64,000 nt of DNA from Ruminococcus flavefaciens (GTDB lineage: Bacteria; Bacillota; Clostridia; Oscillospirales; Ruminococcaceae). The position numbers and the translations under genes are program-made. This document shows positions 59,467-64,000 of this stretch, one piece after another. Positions within the stretch are counted from its first letter, which is position 1; each line of letters starts with the position of its first letter. A model generated the notes under the pieces. The model worked only from the letters and a program-made list of their open reading frames with translations, was not told the DNA's origin and made no database searches. The stretch is from positions 62,001-126,000 of the forward strand of contig NZ_FPIP01000002.1 in the NCBI RefSeq assembly GCF_900119075.1, read 5' to 3'.

Positions 59467-62037
59467 TTAGTTTTCAACAACGCCTGCTGCTGCAACTCCT
59501 GCATCGCCGCCGCCTGCGTCACCGCCGCCGCTTACATCACCGCCGCCAGCGCCTCCGCTTACGTCGCCGCCGCCTGCGCCTCCGCTGACGTCACCGCCGC
59601 CAGCGCCTCCGCTGACATCGCCGCCGCCTGCACCGCCTGCGTTTCCGCCTGCTGCTGCGCCTGAGTTACCCGAAGCCTGTGTTGTTGCCTGTGTAGTGGA
59701 CTGTGTGCCACCGTGAGCACCGTTACAGTAAGGAGGAGAGTAATCCTCGGTGACCTGAGATTTCCAGTAGCCTGTAACGCCTCTGCCGCAGTTAGGACCT
59801 GCGATACCGCCTGTAGAAGTACACATAGGTGCTTCGATTACGGAGCTTACCTTCTCGAAGTAAGGAGAAGTATTTGCGTATTCTGTAGTAATGTAATCGC
59901 CGATGATGTTTCGCCATATCTGAGCGGATACAATGCCCTGCAGGTCGAGGGCAGGGTTCTTGTACTTATAACCCATTGTCATACCGCTGACGAAGTCAGG
60001 AGTAAGACCGACGAATACTTCGTCGTACCAGTCCTGAGTAGTACCTGTCTTGCCGCATACTTCCTTGTTGTAGAGCTTAGCGGCAGTACCTGTACCGTTG
60101 TCTATAACGTTTTTGAGAAGTCTGTTCATTACCCATGCAGTCTCGTCGGAAACAGCCTGTCTCGGGTTGCCGTTGTTCTCATAGATTATCTGCTGACTGC
60201 TGTCCTCTATCCTTGTGATGATGTGAGCCTCGTTGTAGATACCCTGATTGCCGTATGGGATATAGGCATTTACAAGGTTTTCGAGGGTGATACCCTCTTC
60301 AAGGCTTCCCAGCGTCATAGGAGAGTAGTTCTTATCGTATGCACAGAATTCAAGTCCCAGCTTTTCAGTGGAGAACTTGAATACCTCTTCAAGTCCGAAT
60401 TTATAAAGGAGCTGTGCGGGAACGGTGTTGTATGACTGCTGAAGTGCCTGATAAATCTTTAAAGGCTGACCATGTCCGCCCGAGCCCATGTAGTTGTTAG
60501 GCCACGGCTGACCGTCATCACCTGTGATGACATCTGTAGGGAGCTTTGAATCGTATACAGTGGTGCCCCAGTGTATCTGACCTGTTTCGATACCGTATCC
60601 GTAAGATGTGATAGGCTTTACGGTAGAACCTATCTGACGTCCGTCTTCCTTACGTACAGCGTAGTTTGTACCGAGTGAGCCCACCTTAGGTCCGATGTCA
60701 CCGACAGCACAGAGGAGCTCGCCGTCGTAGTTCATAGCAACGAATGCGATATGCGGCAGATATTCTTCGGCAGTTCCGTCGCCGTCGATATCAGCCCATT
60801 TCTTTACGGAGTACTCAGGTACCATATTGTTGATGTCAAGAAGTCTGTTTTCAACGTACTCCTGCATCTTTTCGTCGTAGGTTGTATAAATTCTGTAGCC
60901 GCCCTTGTTTATCTTTTCAAGAGCCTGCCACTTGTCAACAAGGTTGTATTTCTCCTTGATGATGTCCATAGCTTCAAAGTAAGCGGCGTCCAGTATCCAG
61001 CTGTTGGACTTCTGCTTTTCGATCTCCTCCTCGGCAGTGAGTTCGGGGTGAGCCGCAAGGTACTCGGGAGAATCAGTGTATATGAGCGGAGTTTTCAGGT
61101 ATTCCTGATACTCGTCGTATGTGATAGCGCCGTTTTCATAGAGCTTGTAGAGAACGTATTCCTGACGGGGCTTGTTGTTGGCACGTCCGTCAACTACTAC
61201 AGGCTCCTTGGGATTGTCGTCCTTGTGGTAGATAACGAAAGGACCGTATTCCTCAGGGCTCTTCGGGATAGCTGCGAGAACAGCCGCCTCAGGGATAGTG
61301 AGGTCGTCAACGTCTTTGCCGAAGTATTTCAGCGAAGCGAGCTGAATGCCGTTGTAAGCTCCGCCGAAGCCGATATAGTTGAGGTACTCTTCGAGTATCT
61401 CGTCCTTTGAGTAGGTCTTTTCCAGCTGCATAGCCGCGAATATCTCGCGTATCTTACGCTGTGGGGTATGTCTGTCGTCGCCTGACAGGTTCTTGATGAG
61501 CTGCTGAGTGATAGTCGAACCACCCTGCTCGGTATCATAGAAGTGCAGGAACATATTGAGGAAGGCGGAGAATGTACGCTTGTAGTCAACGCCGTCGTGA
61601 ACGTAGAAACGCTCGTCCTCGGTATAAACGAAGCAGTTGCGGACATGCTGGGGTATCCTGTCAATGCTGACGGGGATACGCTGGAAGTCGTTCTGTACTC
61701 GGTGGAGCACCTTGAGCTCGGTCTCGCCGTTTTCGTTGATGTGGTTGGAGTAGAAATAGGTATCGCTTCCCGATTCAAGCTGCTGGAGCGTAACGCTGGT
61801 GGCGTCGTCCATAAAGTTGAGGACGTAAACGGTCAGCGCGGTACTTACGATAGTACCTGTTATGATAATTACCAGAAGCAGTGAAAGAAGTGTGGTAGCG
61901 ATGACGGTCATCAGCTTTTTGAAGATGATGAAGCCCTTGCTGTGTTTTTTCTTTTTCTTTTTTGGCGGCTGCTTTTTGCGGAGCTCATCGTCGGCAGGGA
62001 CGAGCTGCGAGGAAGCCTTTCTTTTTTTATCGTTCAT
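59467..62037 (-). CDS. class A penicillin-binding protein with Gly-rich tail
   Basis: An 856-residue bifunctional peptidoglycan synthase. A Lys-rich cytoplasmic tail (LRKKQPPKKKKKKHSKG) precedes one helix (about 38-70). Glycosyltransferase GT51: EDERFYVHDGVDYKRTFSA and QGGSTITQQLIKN. Transpeptidase: Ser in GSTVKPITSYGYG near residue 469, SYNTVP, and KTGTTQDWYDE near 660. The last 75 residues are Gly/Ala/Asp-rich with four 9-residue repeats (GAGGGDVSG). ATG is preceded by AAAGGAG. It lies 14 bp before rlmL. Confidence 0.95.
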   Translation of the reverse strand: MNDKKRKASSQLVPADDELRKKQPPKKKKKKHSKGFIIFKKLMTVIATTLLSLLLVIIITGTIVSTALTVYVLNFMDDATSVTLQQLESGSDTYFYSNHINENGETELKVLHRVQNDFQRIPVSIDRIPQHVRNCFVYTEDERFYVHDGVDYKRTFSAFLNMFLHFYDTEQGGSTITQQLIKNLSGDDRHTPQRKIREIFAAMQLEKTYSKDEILEEYLNYIGFGGAYNGIQLASLKYFGKDVDDLTIPEAAVLAAIPKSPEEYGPFVIYHKDDNPKEPVVVDGRANNKPRQEYVLYKLYENGAITYDEYQEYLKTPLIYTDSPEYLAAHPELTAEEEIEKQKSNSWILDAAYFEAMDIIKEKYNLVDKWQALEKINKGGYRIYTTYDEKMQEYVENRLLDINNMVPEYSVKKWADIDGDGTAEEYLPHIAFVAMNYDGELLCAVGDIGPKVGSLGTNYAVRKEDGRQIGSTVKPITSYGYGIETGQIHWGTTVYDSKLPTDVITGDDGQPWPNNYMGSGGHGQPLKIYQALQQSYNTVPAQLLYKFGLEEVFKFSTEKLGLEFCAYDKNYSPMTLGSLEEGITLENLVNAYIPYGNQGIYNEAHIITRIEDSSQQIIYENNGNPRQAVSDETAWVMNRLLKNVIDNGTGTAAKLYNKEVCGKTGTTQDWYDEVFVGLTPDFVSGMTMGYKYKNPALDLQGIVSAQIWRNIIGDYITTEYANTSPYFEKVSSVIEAPMCTSTGGIAGPNCGRGVTGYWKSQVTEDYSPPYCNGAHGGTQSTTQATTQASGNSGAAAGGNAGGAGGGDVSGGAGGGDVSGGAGGGDVSGGAGGGDVSGGGDAGGGDAGVAAAGVVEN
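59528..59635. repeat. 27-bp tandem repeat in the PBP tail, four copies
   Basis: Encodes GAGGGDVSG four times. Unit differences are synonymous (GTGACGTC, GCGATGTC types), so the peptide is preserved while the DNA drifts. Confidence 0.9.
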
Positions 62038-62224
62038 TTTGTCAGAATGACCGCACAGAGGCGGCAGACTCCTTTCAAATTTATTTTTACGTATAAATAT
62101 ACATTATATATTATAGCACTTTGAGGATAGAATGTTAAGTCTTTTCCGAAAAAATCGGCGTTTTGTATAATATAGAAAAATCGGGCGATAATATTTACGG
62201 ATATTTCGGCAAGGGAGTGATAAA

Positions 62225-62566
62225 ATGACGCTTAAAAACGCAAAAAAAATATATTTCACGCTTGTGGCGGCAGTTACCGTATCAGGCTTTCTCACGGTCT
62301 GCACCCTCGGTCAGGCTGTCCGCAGGAAAAAGGTGGAAACTCGGCTTGCGGCAGCCGCCACAGAGCACGAAGAAGCGCCGCTTTTCACGGTAAGGGAAAG
62401 CGGCGGACGTGCGGCTGTATTCCGTTGCGGCGAGGACGAGCCCTTTCTGTTCATAGACATCGACACTGCGCTGCTGTCTGATTACGACAGGGCAATGATA
62501 TCCGAGGGAATGTATTTTACGTCGGAAAGTGCGCTCCGTCAATTCATCGAGGATATCTCATCGTGA
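62225..62566 (+). CDS. small single-span protein with BofC-like C-terminal domain
   Basis: A 113-residue protein. One helix (about 9-30, YFTLVAAVTVSGFLTVCTLG) precedes a short domain FTVRESGGRAAVFRCGEDEP and FIDIDTALLSDYDRAMISEG, ending LRQFIEDISS. The pattern resembles the BofC C-terminal domain of sporulation-linked clostridial proteins (inference). The ribosome site AAGGGAG is just before ATG. Gene ends near the 210-bp element copy 2. Confidence 0.7.
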   Translation: MTLKNAKKIYFTLVAAVTVSGFLTVCTLGQAVRRKKVETRLAAAATEHEEAPLFTVRESGGRAAVFRCGEDEPFLFIDIDTALLSDYDRAMISEGMYFTSESALRQFIEDISS

Positions 62567-62593
62567 GCCCTATATAGAAGTTTATGCGTGTTT

Positions 62594-62807
62594 ATCGGGG
62601 GGAACCTTTCTGAGGAAAGGTTCCCTCTGACGGAGGCGCGCCCCTCTGTCCTTCGGACATCTCCCCGCACTGCGGGGAGTCACCCCGAACCCCTTTCCAA
62701 AGACTTTTAGCTGATTTTTTCTATAATAGAGCCCCTCTATAGTAATATAGGGGGCAAGTTTGCTTTTTGGGCTCTATTATAGAAAAAATGAAATAACGGT
62801 CATGAAA
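62594..62807 (-). repeat. 210-bp hairpin element, copy 2
   Basis: Reverse orientation. It carries the two-hairpin module at 62641-62683 and a 20-bp stem with arms 62715-62734 and 62769-62788 (CTATAATAGAGCCC type, 34-nt loop). Within the loop a smaller CTATA-GTAA-TATAG hairpin is seen. With copy 3 it brackets the flavin reductase gene. Confidence 0.85.
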
Positions 62808-62873
62808 GAAGTCAGGAAAGCCTTTTTCAAAAAGATTCTCTCAATAACAGGCGTAAAAAGCTCCATATAAGTA

Positions 62874-63455
62874 TCACGATTTAGGCTTGTGCTTTTTCTT
62901 TTTGCGCACGGAGAAGCCGAAGTCGCCCAGTTTTCTTCCGAGAGCGAAGTATTCTCCGTGGGCAAAAGCCATAAGTCCGCACTGCTGGAGATTGAGCTTG
63001 CCTTTGCTGTCGATGTACTTCTCGTCAACGTCAATGCCGATTATCTCCGCAAGGAACATGGTGTGAGAGCCGAGAAGCTTCTCGTCAACGACCTTGCATT
63101 CAAGGCTCAGGGGACACTCGTCGATAAGGGGCGGAGCTACCTTCTGCGCAGGTACGGTATGGAATCCGCAGGCGCTGAGCTTGTCCGTATTTTTGCCGCT
63201 CTTTACGCCGCAGAAGTCGGTCTCGCGGCACATTGCCGAGGTGGTGAGGTTTATGACGAACTCCCCCGAAGTCTTGATGATATCGTGGGAGTGCCTTTCG
63301 GGGCGCACGGATATGTATGTCATAGGCGGACGGGTGCAGACTATGCCTGTCCAGCCGATAGTGAGCACGTTAGGCTGCTCCATAGTGCCGCAGGTGACCA
63401 GCGCGGCAGGTACGGGTGCAAGAAGAGTGCTGCCTTTCCAGAATTGTTTTGCCAT
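62874..63455 (-). CDS. flavin reductase family protein
   Basis: A 193-residue FMN-binding split-barrel protein: LLAPVPAALVTCGTMEQPNV, GWTGIVCTRPPMTYISVRP, GEFVINLTTSAMCRETDFCG and GSHTMFLAEIIGIDVDE. Basic C-terminus (VRKKKKHKPKS). Likely an NAD(P)H:FMN reductase or a related redox protein. ATG after AAGGAGG. It stands alone between inverted copies of the 210-bp element. Confidence 0.9.
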   Translation of the reverse strand: MAKQFWKGSTLLAPVPAALVTCGTMEQPNVLTIGWTGIVCTRPPMTYISVRPERHSHDIIKTSGEFVINLTTSAMCRETDFCGVKSGKNTDKLSACGFHTVPAQKVAPPLIDECPLSLECKVVDEKLLGSHTMFLAEIIGIDVDEKYIDSKGKLNLQQCGLMAFAHGEYFALGRKLGDFGFSVRKKKKHKPKS

Positions 63456-63554
63456 ATTTCCTCCTTATTCATGGCTTCGGGGCTGAGTTTTCATTGTATT
63501 TGCAGAGTTTGCGCATATTATTGAGATAAACTCTTTGAAGATTCTTTCTGTATT

Positions 63555-63772
63555 CCTTTCAGGACCGTTATTTCATTTTTTTCTATAATAGAGCCTCTGA
63601 AGCTGCTTGCCTTTCTAAAAGTGCTGAAAAGGGGCTCTATTATAGAAAAAATCAGCTAAAAGTCTTTGGAAAGGGGTTCGGGGTGACTCCCCGCAGTGCG
63701 GGGAGATGTCCGAAGGACAGAGGGGCGCGCCTCCGTCAGAGGGAACCTTTCCTCAGAAAGGTTTTCCCCGAT
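63555..63772 (+). repeat. 210-bp hairpin element, copy 3
   Basis: Same orientation as copy 1. CCTTTCAGGACCG start, a 19-bp stem (63577-63595 with 63633-63651, CTATAATAGAGCC), ATCAGCTAAAAGTC, the two-hairpin module at 63683-63725, and an AACCTTTC/GAAAGGTT end with CCGAT. It occupies most of the gap between the flavin reductase and the partial ferredoxin gene. Confidence 0.88.
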
Positions 63773-63821
63773 GAATATGTGTAATTTCTGTAAGTACAAT
63801 GGAGCGCAGACCTGATAGTTT

Positions 63822-64000
63822 TTATCTTATCTCATTGAGGAAATGTCTGTATTCCTCGAAGTTGTATTTGCCTTTTTCGCGTGTTACGTCGCCGTATTCG
63901 ATAGCGCCTGTAGGACAGTTTCCGATACAGCCCATGCAGTGAGAGCAGTTTGCGCCCCATGCGGGCTTATCCTCCTTGAGCGTAATGTTGTTGAGAGGAC
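63822..64000 (-). CDS. 4Fe-4S ferredoxin-domain protein, partial
   Basis: The C-terminal 58 residues of a gene that starts outside the window. They read AWGANCSHCMGCIGNCPTGA, a CxxCxxCxxxCP cluster motif, then IEYGDVTREKGKYNFEEYRH and a stop. The pattern suits EFR1-type flavodoxin/ferredoxin proteins of Clostridia, but the flavodoxin part is not visible. Stop codon at 63822-63824. Confidence 0.8.
   Translation of the reverse strand, partial: PLNNITLKEDKPAWGANCSHCMGCIGNCPTGAIEYGDVTREKGKYNFEEYRHFLNEIR

Overview
The window looks like chromosome of a cellulolytic Ruminococcus (Clostridia, Oscillospiraceae). The evidence is two family-9 cellulases and two further secreted proteins with dockerins and Thr-rich linkers, a cohesin-dockerin protein, a GH130 mannoside phosphorylase, a SCIFF ranthipeptide pair, AGGAGG-type ribosome binding sites and sigma-A promoters. 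Species is an inference: the cohesin-like adaptor points towards the R. flavefaciens side, while some enzyme dockerins resemble those of R. albus. I see no rRNA or tRNA genes, no CRISPR array, no phage and no classical transposase.

Layout. 1-6.5 kb (minus): ispH (partial), plsC and cmk, a cohesin-dockerin protein, an FtsK/SpoIIIE translocase and a TepA-type protease. 7-13 kb (plus): two GH9 cellulases. 13.3-16.8 kb: a DUF2974 hydrolase with an apparent CTG start, then mutS2. 17-21 kb (minus): a cation efflux protein, a zinc-ribbon protein and a sensor/GGDEF-like/AraC fusion. 21.3-30.4 kb (plus): a probable small RNA, an ABC-F ATPase, a dockerin-SGNH hydrolase, the SCIFF precursor and its radical SAM maturase, an AraC regulator, a VanY-like peptidase and a peptide-binding lipoprotein. 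A family-2 glycosyltransferase faces them. 31.3-33.8 kb: rpmG-secE-nusG-rplK-rplA, with no rplJL following. 34-47 kb (minus): membrane proteins, lysS-greA, the division module ftsE-ftsX-M23 peptidase-S41 protease, a PucR/CdaR regulator, argS-DUF1934 and a D-Ala-D-Ala ligase homologue that lacks several catalytic residues. 47-57 kb: a membrane protein, GH130, galK, cca-pflA, asnB and a dockerin/Cthe_2159-like protein. 57-64 kb: comFC, rlmL, a class A PBP with a Gly-rich tail, a BofC-like protein, a flavin reductase and a partial ferredoxin.

The genes fit a plant-fibre degrader. Secreted dockerin enzymes would be held on scaffoldins, and oligosaccharides would be taken up and cleaved by phosphorolysis (GH130) or phosphorylated (galK). 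The rest is mostly housekeeping, cell wall and translation.

The most unusual content lies between genes. Several families of hairpin repeats recur: a two-hairpin module in six copies, a roughly 210-bp element with a long stem in three copies, a mosaic of short hairpins in six copies, a GGGGCGG-type palindrome, and 7-bp tandem repeats. In the hairpin families the two arms change together between copies (for example CTCCCCGC/GCGGGGAG versus CTCCCTGC/GCAGGGAG). This indicates that base pairing is maintained and that the families act as RNA or as folded single-stranded DNA.
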